Assembly (NCBI GenBank): GCA_029265125.1
Contig: JAJUJX010000017.1
Span: 1-56,567, forward strand
Source: Tolumonas sp008015085
GTDB taxonomy: Bacteria > Pseudomonadota > Gammaproteobacteria > Enterobacterales > Aeromonadaceae
Direction of reading: 5' to 3'
DNA: 56,567 bases
The stretch's first letter is position 1; the number at the start of each line of letters is the position of its first letter. Position numbers and translations under genes: made by a program. Of the stretch, positions 35,080 to 42,943 are shown one piece after another. A model generated the notes under the pieces. That model was not told the origin of the DNA. It did no database searches and was given only the letters and a program-made list of their open reading frames with translations.

Positions 35080-37785
35080 TTATAGAGTACGCTGAATTTC
35101 AACAGTCTCATAAACTTCGATCTGGTCGCCAGGACGAACATCATTGTAGTTCTTAACCGCGATACCACATTCGTAGCCATTCTTGACTTCAGCTACGTCA
35201 TCTTTGAAGCGACGCAGAGATTCAAGTTCACCTTCGTAGATAACCACGTTATCACGCAGGACGCGGATTGGGTTATTACGTTTCACTGTACCTTCAGTCA
35301 CCATACAGCCTGCAACCGCACCAAATTTCGGTGAACGGAACACATCACGCACTTCCGCCAGACCAATGATCTGTTGTTTGTATTCAGGCGCCAGCATACC
35401 GCTCATTGCCTGACGAACTTCATCAATCAGATCATAGATAACAGAGTAATAACGTAGATCGATATTTTCTGATTCAATGATCTTACGGGCAGAAGCATCA
35501 GCACGAACGTTGAAGCCCAGCACAATAGCATTCGATGCAGCAGCCAGACTTGCATCAGTTTCAGTGATACCGCCCACACCGGAACCAATGATTCTGACTT
35601 TGACTTCGTCAGTGGACAGTTTATTCAGAGAATCTGCAATTGCTTCAACAGATCCTTGTACGTCCGCTTTCAGCACAACATTCAGTTCAGAAACTTCACC
35701 TTCAGTCATGTTAGAGAACATGTTTTCCAGCTTAGCTTTCTGCTGACGAGCCAGTTTCACATCACGGAATTTGCCCTGACGATACAGCGCCACTTCACGC
35801 GCTTTCTTCTCGTCACGAACAACCGTGGCTTCATCACCCGCAGATGGCACGCCGGACAAACCCAGAATTTCCACTGGAGTTGAAGGACCTGCAGCATCAA
35901 TGCTACGACCTAATTCATCGCGCATTGCACGAACACGGCCATATTCAAAGCCACACAGAACGATATCGCCCTGATGCAGAGTACCTTCCTGAACCAGAAC
36001 GGTTGCAACCGGACCACGGCCTTTATCCAGGCGAGATTCGATAACCACACCGCTAGCCATCGCATCACGAACAGCAGTCAGTTCCAGAACTTCCGCCTGT
36101 AACAGAATCGCATTCAGCAGATCATCAATACCCTGACCGCTCTTAGCTGATACTTTAACAAACTGGTTCTCGCCACCCCATTCCTCTGGGATCACACTAT
36201 GGCGCGTCAATTCATTCATGACACGGTCTGGATCTGCTTCAGGCTTATCAATTTTGTTCACAGCGACAACAATCGGTACACCAGCCGCTTTCGCATGCTG
36301 AATTGCTTCGATAGTTTGAGGCATAACACCGTCATCTGCCGCAACAACCAGAACAACGATATCTGTCGCTTTCGCACCACGGGCGCGCATTGCGGTAAAT
36401 GCTGCGTGACCAGGGGTATCCAGGAATGTGATACTGCCGTTATCAGTGTCTACATGGTAAGCACCAATGTGCTGGGTAATCCCCCCCGCTTCACCGGAAG
36501 CCACTTTCGCTTTACGGATATAATCCAGCAGCGAGGTTTTACCGTGGTCAACGTGCCCCATGATGGTCACAACCGGAGCGCGATCTTCACGGGTCGCAGT
36601 AGAGTCACGATCCTGCAATACCGCTTCTTCCAGCTCATTTTCACGGCGCAGGGTTACTTTGTGACCCATTTCTTCCGCAACCAGCTGAGCTGTTTCTTGA
36701 TCGATCACTTGGTTGATGGTGGCCATCGCGCCCATTTTCATCATCACTTTGATGACTTCAACGGCTTTCACTGCCATTTTCTGCGCTAATTCGCCGACAG
36801 TAATAGTTTCACCAACAACGATGTCACGGTTTACAGGCTGAGCTGGTTTCTGGAAACCATGCTGCATAGAATTCGGCGTATGAACTTTCGCCCGTTTGCC
36901 TTTGCGTGCACGGGGATTGCGTTCTTCACGGTCATCTTCATGAGGTGATTTTTTCGCTTTTGCAACACCAGTACGACGGCGACCTTTGCTTTCGTCCTGA
37001 CGTTCACGCTCAGCTTCAGCTTCTTTTACAAATTTTGATGCTGCTTCGCCAACATCATCAGTCATCTCAGCACGACGGCGGGCTTCTTCTTCTTCTGCCC
37101 AACGAGCTTCATTTTCTTCAGCTAAACGACGTGCCTCTTCAGCAATACGTTGAGCTTCCATTTCAGCTTTACGACGAGCTTCTTCTTCCTGTTTTTTACG
37201 TAATGCATCTGCTTCACGCTTAGCATTTTCATCTGCGCGTTTATCTGCCTCAGCTTTCACTTTTTTGGCCTTCTCATCTGGAGATTTTGCTGCATCAGCA
37301 GCAGATTCTGTCGATTGCTTTTGGGCTTCAGCTTCTTTGCGCGCTTTTTCTTCGGCTTCTTTACGGGCCTTCGCTTCCGTATCTTTACGCGCCTGTTCAG
37401 CCTTGGCTAACTCTTCCTGACGCGCTTTTTCAGCTTCTAAACGCGCTTTTTCTTCAGCTTCTTTCTGTTGCTGAGCTTCATCAATTACAGAACGATGAAC
37501 ATAAGTTTTTGACTTACGAACTTCAATCTGGACTTCCTTATTTTTACCGCCGGCACCCTGGACATTCAGAGTGCTTTTAGTTTTACGCTGCAGAGTCATA
37601 CGTTTAGGCTCTGCATTGTCAGCGCCATGCTGTTTTTTCAGATGCTCAAGCAGCGCCTGTTTTTCCTGCTCAGTTACCATTGCATCTGCATCTTTTGCCA
37701 AACCGGCATCTTTAAACTGTTGTACCAACCGGTCAACCGGTGTACCAACTTCAATGGCTAGTTGTTTTACTGATAAATCGGCCAT
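35080..37785 (-). CDS. infB: Translation initiation factor IF-2
   Basis: IF-2 is the GTPase that brings initiator tRNA to the 30S subunit and promotes subunit joining. The 901 residues begin with an IF2_N domain (LSVKQLAIEVGTPVDRLVQQ), then a long charged region rich in A, E, K and R (about 95-290) made of imperfect repeats such as EEKARKEAE, a second IF2_N element, the G domain (GHVDHGKTSLLD, DTPGHAAF, NKID) and C-terminal domains. Shorter forms from internal starts exist in E. coli; this was not examined. It is 16 bases after nusA. Confidence 0.97.
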   Translation of the reverse strand: MADLSVKQLAIEVGTPVDRLVQQFKDAGLAKDADAMVTEQEKQALLEHLKKQHGADNAEPKRMTLQRKTKSTLNVQGAGGKNKEVQIEVRKSKTYVHRSVIDEAQQQKEAEEKARLEAEKARQEELAKAEQARKDTEAKARKEAEEKARKEAEAQKQSTESAADAAKSPDEKAKKVKAEADKRADENAKREADALRKKQEEEARRKAEMEAQRIAEEARRLAEENEARWAEEEEARRRAEMTDDVGEAASKFVKEAEAERERQDESKGRRRTGVAKAKKSPHEDDREERNPRARKGKRAKVHTPNSMQHGFQKPAQPVNRDIVVGETITVGELAQKMAVKAVEVIKVMMKMGAMATINQVIDQETAQLVAEEMGHKVTLRRENELEEAVLQDRDSTATREDRAPVVTIMGHVDHGKTSLLDYIRKAKVASGEAGGITQHIGAYHVDTDNGSITFLDTPGHAAFTAMRARGAKATDIVVLVVAADDGVMPQTIEAIQHAKAAGVPIVVAVNKIDKPEADPDRVMNELTRHSVIPEEWGGENQFVKVSAKSGQGIDDLLNAILLQAEVLELTAVRDAMASGVVIESRLDKGRGPVATVLVQEGTLHQGDIVLCGFEYGRVRAMRDELGRSIDAAGPSTPVEILGLSGVPSAGDEATVVRDEKKAREVALYRQGKFRDVKLARQQKAKLENMFSNMTEGEVSELNVVLKADVQGSVEAIADSLNKLSTDEVKVRIIGSGVGGITETDASLAAASNAIVLGFNVRADASARKIIESENIDLRYYSVIYDLIDEVRQAMSGMLAPEYKQQIIGLAEVRDVFRSPKFGAVAGCMVTEGTVKRNNPIRVLRDNVVIYEGELESLRRFKDDVAEVKNGYECGIAVKNYNDVRPGDQIEVYETVEIQRTL

Positions 37786-37801
37786 TCACTACCCTCCGCA
37801 G

Positions 37802-39301
37802 TTACTCTGCTTGTTCACCAAACCAGCAGATATTACGAGCTGCCATAATCAATTCACCGGCTTTTTCTTCCGTCATACCCGGTACACCACTCAGATCATC
37901 AATACCCTGCTCAGCCAGATCCTCCAGTGTTGGGATACCACGGGCTGCCAGTTCATAAGCCAGATCCTGAGTCATACCATCTAATGCCAGAAGATCATCT
38001 GCCGGTTTAGCTCCCGCCAGAGTTTCTTCTTTAGCCAGCGCCTGAGTGCTCAGAGCCTGCTTAGCTCGCTCACGTAATTCTTCGATTTGCTCATCATCCA
38101 GATCTTCGATGCGCTGCAATTCACTTAATGGAACATAAGCAATTTCTTCAACCGTGGAGAAACCTTCTTCGACTAGTAACTCAGCAAAATCATCGTCAAT
38201 ATCCAGTGCCTGAGTGAACAGATTCAGAATACGATCTTTTTCAGCCTGATGTTTAGTCTGCATGTCTTCAACAGTCATCACATTAAGCTCCCAACCTGAC
38301 AGCTGAGATGCTAAACGAACATTTTGACCATTACGACCGATAGCTTGTGCCAGATTGCTAGAAACAACAGCAATATCCATCGTGTGGTTATCTTCATCAA
38401 CAACCAGAGACGCAACATCAGCAGGCGCCATAGCATTGATAACGAACTGAGCAGGATTATCATCCCATAGCACAATATCAATGCGCTCACCGGCTAATTC
38501 ACCAGAGACTGCCTGAACACGAGCACCACGCATACCTACGCAGGCACCCACCGGGTCAATACGGCGATCATTTGTTTTAACCGCGATCTTAGCCCGTGAG
38601 CCAGGGTCACGCGCTGCTCCTTTAATTTCGATGATCTCTTCACCGATTTCAGGTACTTCAATACGGAACAACTCTTTCAGAAAATCAGGATGTGTCCGGC
38701 TAACGAATAACTGGGAACCTCGGGCTTCTGGTTTAACCGCCGCCAATAAGCCTTTCACACGATCGCCATTACGGAAAGATTCACGTGGCAGCATATCTTC
38801 ACGATATAAGACACCTTCCGCATTATTGCCTAAATCAAGAATGATGCTGTCACGGTTAACTTTCTTTACAACACCGGTAACAATCGTTCCTTCCTGATCA
38901 CGGAATTGCTCAACAATCTGAGCTCGCTCTGCTTCGCGGACTTTCTGAACGATAACCTGTTTAGCCGTCTGTGTAGTAATTCGGTCAAAGGTAATAGAGT
39001 CAATCTGTTCTTCAACGTAGTCACCTAGTTGAAGAGATGGATCATCGAATTGTGCCGCATCCAGCGAAATCTCACGATACGGGTTTTGCATGACACCGTC
39101 ACCTTCGACGATCTGCCAGCGACGGAAAGTATCGAAATCACCTGTTTTACGATCAATTGCAACACGAACTTCAATATCGCCTTCGTATTTCTTTTTGGTT
39201 GCTGTCGCTAATGCAGTTTCCAGAGCCTGGAAAATTTTTTCGCGAGGTACTGCTTTTTCGTTAGAAACAGCATCAACAACTAAAAGGATTTCTTTATTCA
39301 T
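37802..39301 (-). CDS. nusA: Transcription termination/antitermination factor NusA
   Basis: NusA binds RNA polymerase and modulates pausing, termination and antitermination. The 499 residues (E. coli 495) contain the N-terminal polymerase-binding domain, S1 (about 135-200), two KH domains (GACVGMRGARVQAVSGELAG; AIGRNGQNVRLASQLSGWEL) and two acidic helix-hairpin-helix repeats at the C-terminus. It follows rimP by 15 bases. Confidence 0.97.
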   Translation of the reverse strand: MNKEILLVVDAVSNEKAVPREKIFQALETALATATKKKYEGDIEVRVAIDRKTGDFDTFRRWQIVEGDGVMQNPYREISLDAAQFDDPSLQLGDYVEEQIDSITFDRITTQTAKQVIVQKVREAERAQIVEQFRDQEGTIVTGVVKKVNRDSIILDLGNNAEGVLYREDMLPRESFRNGDRVKGLLAAVKPEARGSQLFVSRTHPDFLKELFRIEVPEIGEEIIEIKGAARDPGSRAKIAVKTNDRRIDPVGACVGMRGARVQAVSGELAGERIDIVLWDDNPAQFVINAMAPADVASLVVDEDNHTMDIAVVSSNLAQAIGRNGQNVRLASQLSGWELNVMTVEDMQTKHQAEKDRILNLFTQALDIDDDFAELLVEEGFSTVEEIAYVPLSELQRIEDLDDEQIEELRERAKQALSTQALAKEETLAGAKPADDLLALDGMTQDLAYELAARGIPTLEDLAEQGIDDLSGVPGMTEEKAGELIMAARNICWFGEQAE

Positions 39302-39316
39302 TATCCAATAGCCTCG

Positions 39317-39775
39317 TCAATCAAAATTCGGAATCAGGTTTGCCTGTTGAATATTGGCAAAGGCCAGAATTTCATCCCGACCATCGACAGTCAGGGTAAT
39401 CATTTCCCCTTCAACCTGCTTAATAATGCCTTTATATTTACGTCTGTTATTTACTGCCATCCGCAATGTTACCGCAGCAACATCTCCGATATATCGGGCA
39501 AAATGTGCAGGTTTCAGTAACGGTCTATCCATTCCGGGAGAAGACACTTCAAGGTAGTATTCAGTGGTGATCGGATCTTCCACATCCAGCAGAGCGCTCA
39601 CCTGATGACTGACTTCAGCACAATCATCTACCGAAATTCCATTTGCATGATCAATGTAAACACGCAAAGTAGAATGTTTACCGGCACGGATAAATTCAAT
39701 TCCCCACAACTCAAAGCCTAATGCAACAACAGGCGCATCAAGCAGTTCTGTCAGGCGTTGTTCCAAGGTAGCCAA
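39317..39775 (-). CDS. rimP: Ribosome maturation factor RimP
   Basis: RimP assists assembly of the 30S subunit. The 152-residue protein contains the family signature YYLEVSSPGMDRPL (about 92-105) and the DVEDPI segment. Translation starts at TTG (39775) with GGAGGG five bases upstream; the site is strong, so the rare start looks genuine. It is the first protein gene of rimP-nusA-infB, just behind two terminator-like hairpins. Confidence 0.95.
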   Translation of the reverse strand: MATLEQRLTELLDAPVVALGFELWGIEFIRAGKHSTLRVYIDHANGISVDDCAEVSHQVSALLDVEDPITTEYYLEVSSPGMDRPLLKPAHFARYIGDVAAVTLRMAVNNRRKYKGIIKQVEGEMITLTVDGRDEILAFANIQQANLIPNFD

Positions 39776-39791
39776 TAGACCCTCCGTAAAT

Positions 39792-39813
39792 AAAAAAAGG
39801 GCAACGATGGCCC
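39792..39813 (-). terminator. Small hairpin with T-run directly before rimP
   Basis: On the minus strand GGGC and GCCC enclose seven bases and are followed by TTTTTTTATTT, then the rimP ribosome binding site. The stem is short, so it would be a leaky terminator. Confidence 0.5.
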
Positions 39814-39856
39814 AATATTATGTTCACCTGGATGGTGATACAGAATCCGGATAACA

Positions 39857-39885
39857 AAAAGCCCCGTTCAAAGAACTGGGGCTTC
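39857..39885 (-). terminator. Terminator after the initiator tRNA gene
   Basis: AAGCCCC and GGGGCTT, extended by GTTC/GAAC in the inner part, form a stem followed on the minus strand by TTTTTGTT. It lies between tRNA-fMet and rimP. Confidence 0.75.
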
Positions 39886-39919
39886 TTAGCCTGCTCATTG
39901 TATTAATGAGCATGTAAAT

Positions 39920-39996
<77 letters not shown>

Positions 39997-40045
39997 TCAA
40001 ATTACGTACATGATAGCACAACGACGCATTAACTATCAAATAAAT

Positions 40046-40130
40046 TGGTGCCCAACGCGGGACTTGAACCCGCACGCCTAACGGCACTACCCCCTCAAGA
40101 TAGCGTGTCTACCAATTCCACCAGCTGGGC
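40046..40130 (-). tRNA. leuU: tRNA-Leu (GAG)
   Basis: An 85-base class II tRNA on the minus strand, beginning GCCCAGCTGGTGGAATTGGT, with a long variable arm and encoded CCA. The anticodon loop TTGAGGG gives GAG at 40094-40096, reading CUU/CUC codons. It starts 13 bases after the secG stop and is presumably processed from the secG transcript, as with E. coli leuU. Confidence 0.96.
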
Positions 40131-40143
40131 AAAATTCTATATC

Positions 40144-40488
40144 TTAGTTTGGAACGTCAGCGTTTTTCTTAACATCAGCAGCTTTATCTGCTGATTTCTC
40201 TACAGGCTGTACAGTAGCTGGTTTAGTAAGATCTGACCAGTTATCAGCAGGCTTGTTGCGATTATTAGTCATTGCACCCAGTAGTAAACTAATAACAAAA
40301 AACAAAATTGCCAGAATAGCTGTGCTTTTTGTTAAAAAGTTACCAGAGCCAGATGAGCCAAAAACAGTATTAGAAGCACCAGCACCAAAAGACGCACCCA
40401 TTGATGCACCCTTACCGTGCTGAACTAGCACCAGACCAACCAGCGCAAGAGCAACTAATAAATAAACAACCAGCAGAACTTCGTACAT
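40144..40488 (-). CDS. secG: Protein translocase subunit SecG
   Basis: SecG is the small SecYEG subunit that assists SecA-driven export. The ATG at 40488 (MYEVLLVVYLLVALALVGLV) follows AGAGGA and gives 114 residues, near E. coli (110). Two membrane helices (about 2-22 and 52-72) flank the conserved loop VQHGKGASMGASFGAGAS. The C-terminal tail is rich in lysine and aspartate. It leads the transcript that also carries tRNA-Leu and tRNA-fMet. Confidence 0.95.
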   Translation of the reverse strand: MYEVLLVVYLLVALALVGLVLVQHGKGASMGASFGAGASNTVFGSSGSGNFLTKSTAILAILFFVISLLLGAMTNNRNKPADNWSDLTKPATVQPVEKSADKAADVKKNADVPN

Positions 40489-40620
40489 GTTATCCTCTGA
40501 CGCTTGTAAGCGAACCATTTTGCTATTTAAGCAATGCAACGGCAGCCGGACACTGACATCGAAAATTCACATTTCCAATTGTGCCAGTTTTATTCCTAGC
40601 ATGGCCGCAAAAGCGAGGCA

Positions 40621-40649
40621 ATACTAGCCAGCCTTTTTGACACTGACAA
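40621..40649 (-). promoter_or_regulatory. Probable secG promoter
   Basis: Reading leftward, TTGTCA (40649-40644) and TAGTAT (40626-40621) are spaced by 17 bases, with transcription starting roughly 125 bases before secG. It would serve secG and the two tRNAs. Confidence 0.55.
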
Positions 40650-40697
40650 GTATATTTTCAAAAAAGCTGACTAATTGCATATTTTTACGGCAAAAAG

Positions 40698-42032
40698 TTA
40701 TTTCACAGCCATCACTTCTGCTGCAATTTTTTCTGCATGCTCACGAACGACCGTTTCGACCTCACCTTCAACCATCACCCTGATCAGCGGTTCCGTACCT
40801 GATTTTCGTAATAGCACCCGCCCTGTTTTCCCTAGAGATGCTTCAACGTTTCGTACTGCTTGCTGCACCTTTTCAGATAACAAAGGATCTTGCTCACCAG
40901 CAAACCGGACGTTGATCAGTACCTGAGGAAATTTATTGATATCTTGTCGCAATTCAAACAACGTTTTATCCGCACGGCTGGCAGCTTTAAGCACCTGTAA
41001 GGCAGCAACAATACCATCACCTGTCGTTGTTTGATCTAAGCAGATAATATGGCCTGAGTTCTCACCACCCAAACGCCATCCCTTCTCCTGCAACAGCTCC
41101 ATAACATAGCGATCACCCACTTTTGCACGGAGTAACGGAATATCCAATTTGGATAACGCCACTTCCAACCCTAAGTTAGTCATTAATGTACCAACTACAC
41201 CACCAACCAATGTGCCTTGTTGTTGAAGGTCACGGGCAATGATGTATAAAAGTTCATCACCATCGACTTCATAGCCGGTATGATCAACCATGATCAGTCG
41301 GTCGCCATCACCATCAAATGCAATCCCAAGATCTGCTTGCTCCTGAAGCACACGTTCAACCAGTGCTTTCGGTGCTGTGGACCCAACTTTATCATTGATA
41401 TTCAGGCCATCAGGTGAGCATCCCATAGTGATGACCTCAGCACCCAATTCGCTGAATACTGAGGGCGCAATGTGGTATGTCGCGCCATTGGCACAATCCA
41501 CTACTATTTTCAGTCCATCTAAACTCAACTCACTTGGGAAAGTGCTTTTACAGAATTCGATATAACGACCAGGAGCGTCATCAATACGCGAGGCTTTACC
41601 TAATTGTGCGGACTCAACGCACTGGATTTCTTCATCCATAGCATCTTCAATGGCACTTTCAATGTCATCCGGCAGCTTTGTTCCTGATGTAGAAAAGAAT
41701 TTGATGCCATTGTCATAATAAGGGTTGTGCGATGCGCTAATGACTACACCAGCTTCAGCCCGAAAAGTTCTGGTTAGATAAGCGACTGCAGGTGTTGGCA
41801 TTGGTCCTAGTAACACAGGTTTCAAACCAGCAGCAGATAATCCTGCCTCCAAAGCCGCTTCCAGCATATAGCCGGAAATACGGGTATCTTTGCCGATTAA
41901 TACCTTTTTGCTACCTTGTTTAGCAAGCACCTTACCAGCAGCCCAGCCAAGCTTCATGACAAAATCAGGAGTAATTGGCATTTCACCTACTTTGCCACGA
42001 ACACCATCAGTACCGAAATATTTTCTGCTCAT
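40698..42032 (-). CDS. glmM: Phosphoglucosamine mutase
   Basis: It interconverts glucosamine-6-phosphate and glucosamine-1-phosphate on the way to UDP-GlcNAc for peptidoglycan and LPS. The 444 residues (E. coli 445) begin MSRKYFGTDGVRGKVG. The catalytic phosphoserine is S101 in VVISASHNP, the metal site is DGDGDR, and the sugar-binding GGENSGHI and C-terminal RKSGTEPLIRVM motifs are present. It lies 13 bases after folP. Confidence 0.97.
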   Translation of the reverse strand: MSRKYFGTDGVRGKVGEMPITPDFVMKLGWAAGKVLAKQGSKKVLIGKDTRISGYMLEAALEAGLSAAGLKPVLLGPMPTPAVAYLTRTFRAEAGVVISASHNPYYDNGIKFFSTSGTKLPDDIESAIEDAMDEEIQCVESAQLGKASRIDDAPGRYIEFCKSTFPSELSLDGLKIVVDCANGATYHIAPSVFSELGAEVITMGCSPDGLNINDKVGSTAPKALVERVLQEQADLGIAFDGDGDRLIMVDHTGYEVDGDELLYIIARDLQQQGTLVGGVVGTLMTNLGLEVALSKLDIPLLRAKVGDRYVMELLQEKGWRLGGENSGHIICLDQTTTGDGIVAALQVLKAASRADKTLFELRQDINKFPQVLINVRFAGEQDPLLSEKVQQAVRNVEASLGKTGRVLLRKSGTEPLIRVMVEGEVETVVREHAEKIAAEVMAVK

Positions 42033-42045
42033 TACTTATCCACAA

Positions 42046-42888
42046 TTACTTTGTCTGCACGCGTTGAAATTGTTGTGCATGCCAGAATACACGGAGAGCA
42101 TCACTGGTTGGCCGCACGTCATGAACTCGAATAATACGCGCGCCCTGGCTAACTGCATAGAGCGCCGCAGCTATACTGCCTGCTAATCGCTCATTCACTG
42201 GGCAATTGAGAAAATTTCCAATCATGCTTTTACGTGAAACGCCGATCAACCACGGGAATGCATGACCCAACTCTTCCATTCGCCCCAATAGCTCATAGTT
42301 TTGCGCAACTGTTTTACCAAAGCCGAATCCAGGATCCAAAATAAGTTTTTCTGCCTCAATTCCTGCCTTCAGACTCGCTCTAACCCGTTCATTCAAAAAT
42401 GTAGAAACCTCCTCCACAACATCTGAATATTCCGGCTGTTGCTGCATCGTTCTGGGTTCTCCCTGCATGTGCATGAGGCAAACAAGCGCATCGCTATCTG
42501 CTGCTGCTTTCAGCGCACCAGGCTCTTGCAAGGCTTTAATGTCATTGATTAAATGTGCTCCTGCTTTACAGGCTTCAGCCATAACAACAGTTTTGTAGGT
42601 ATCCACTGAGATCATAACATCGAGCTTTTGCGAGAGTTGTTCGACGACCGGAAGGATGCGATCTAATTCTTCTTGCTCTGAAACATACGCTGCACCAGGG
42701 CGGGTTGATTCACCACCAATATCGATGATGGCCGCACCATCATTCACCATTTCCTCTGCATGAAATAATGCTTTGTCTAACTGGTTGAACCGGGAGCCAT
42801 CAGAAAAAGAATCCGGAGTAAAGTTGAGTATCCCCATGATACGAGGTTGAGACAAATCAATTTTTCGTCCACGACCAGTTAAAATCAT
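42046..42888 (-). CDS. folP: Dihydropteroate synthase
   Basis: It joins p-aminobenzoate to dihydropterin pyrophosphate in folate synthesis and is the sulfonamide target. The 280-residue protein shows GILNFTPDSFSDGSRF (about 19-34), GAAIIDIGGESTRPGA (51-66) and DPGFGFGKT. The ATG at 42888 has TTGGAG upstream, and this site directly follows the U-tract of a terminator hairpin after ftsH. Order ftsH-folP-glmM is as in E. coli. Confidence 0.96.
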   Translation of the reverse strand: MILTGRGRKIDLSQPRIMGILNFTPDSFSDGSRFNQLDKALFHAEEMVNDGAAIIDIGGESTRPGAAYVSEQEELDRILPVVEQLSQKLDVMISVDTYKTVVMAEACKAGAHLINDIKALQEPGALKAAADSDALVCLMHMQGEPRTMQQQPEYSDVVEEVSTFLNERVRASLKAGIEAEKLILDPGFGFGKTVAQNYELLGRMEELGHAFPWLIGVSRKSMIGNFLNCPVNERLAGSIAAALYAVSQGARIIRVHDVRPTSDALRVFWHAQQFQRVQTK

Positions 42889-42908
42889 CTTTTTTCTCCA
42901 ATAAAAAA

Positions 42909-42928
42909 CCCCAGGTAATTACCTGGGG
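42909..42928 (-). terminator. Terminator between ftsH and folP
   Basis: A perfect palindrome CCCCAGGTAATTACCTGGGG is followed on the minus strand by TTTTTTATT and then immediately by the folP ribosome binding site. It looks like an efficient terminator for ftsH, so folP-glmM expression would need read-through or its own start. Confidence 0.85.
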
Positions 42929-42943
42929 CTATATATGTTGACC

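Noticed and set aside
37021..37470. Repetitive stretch in infB as a tandem repeat or foreign insert
   Set aside because: This is the normal charged linker of IF-2, rich in A, E, K and R; the imperfect repeats follow from that composition.
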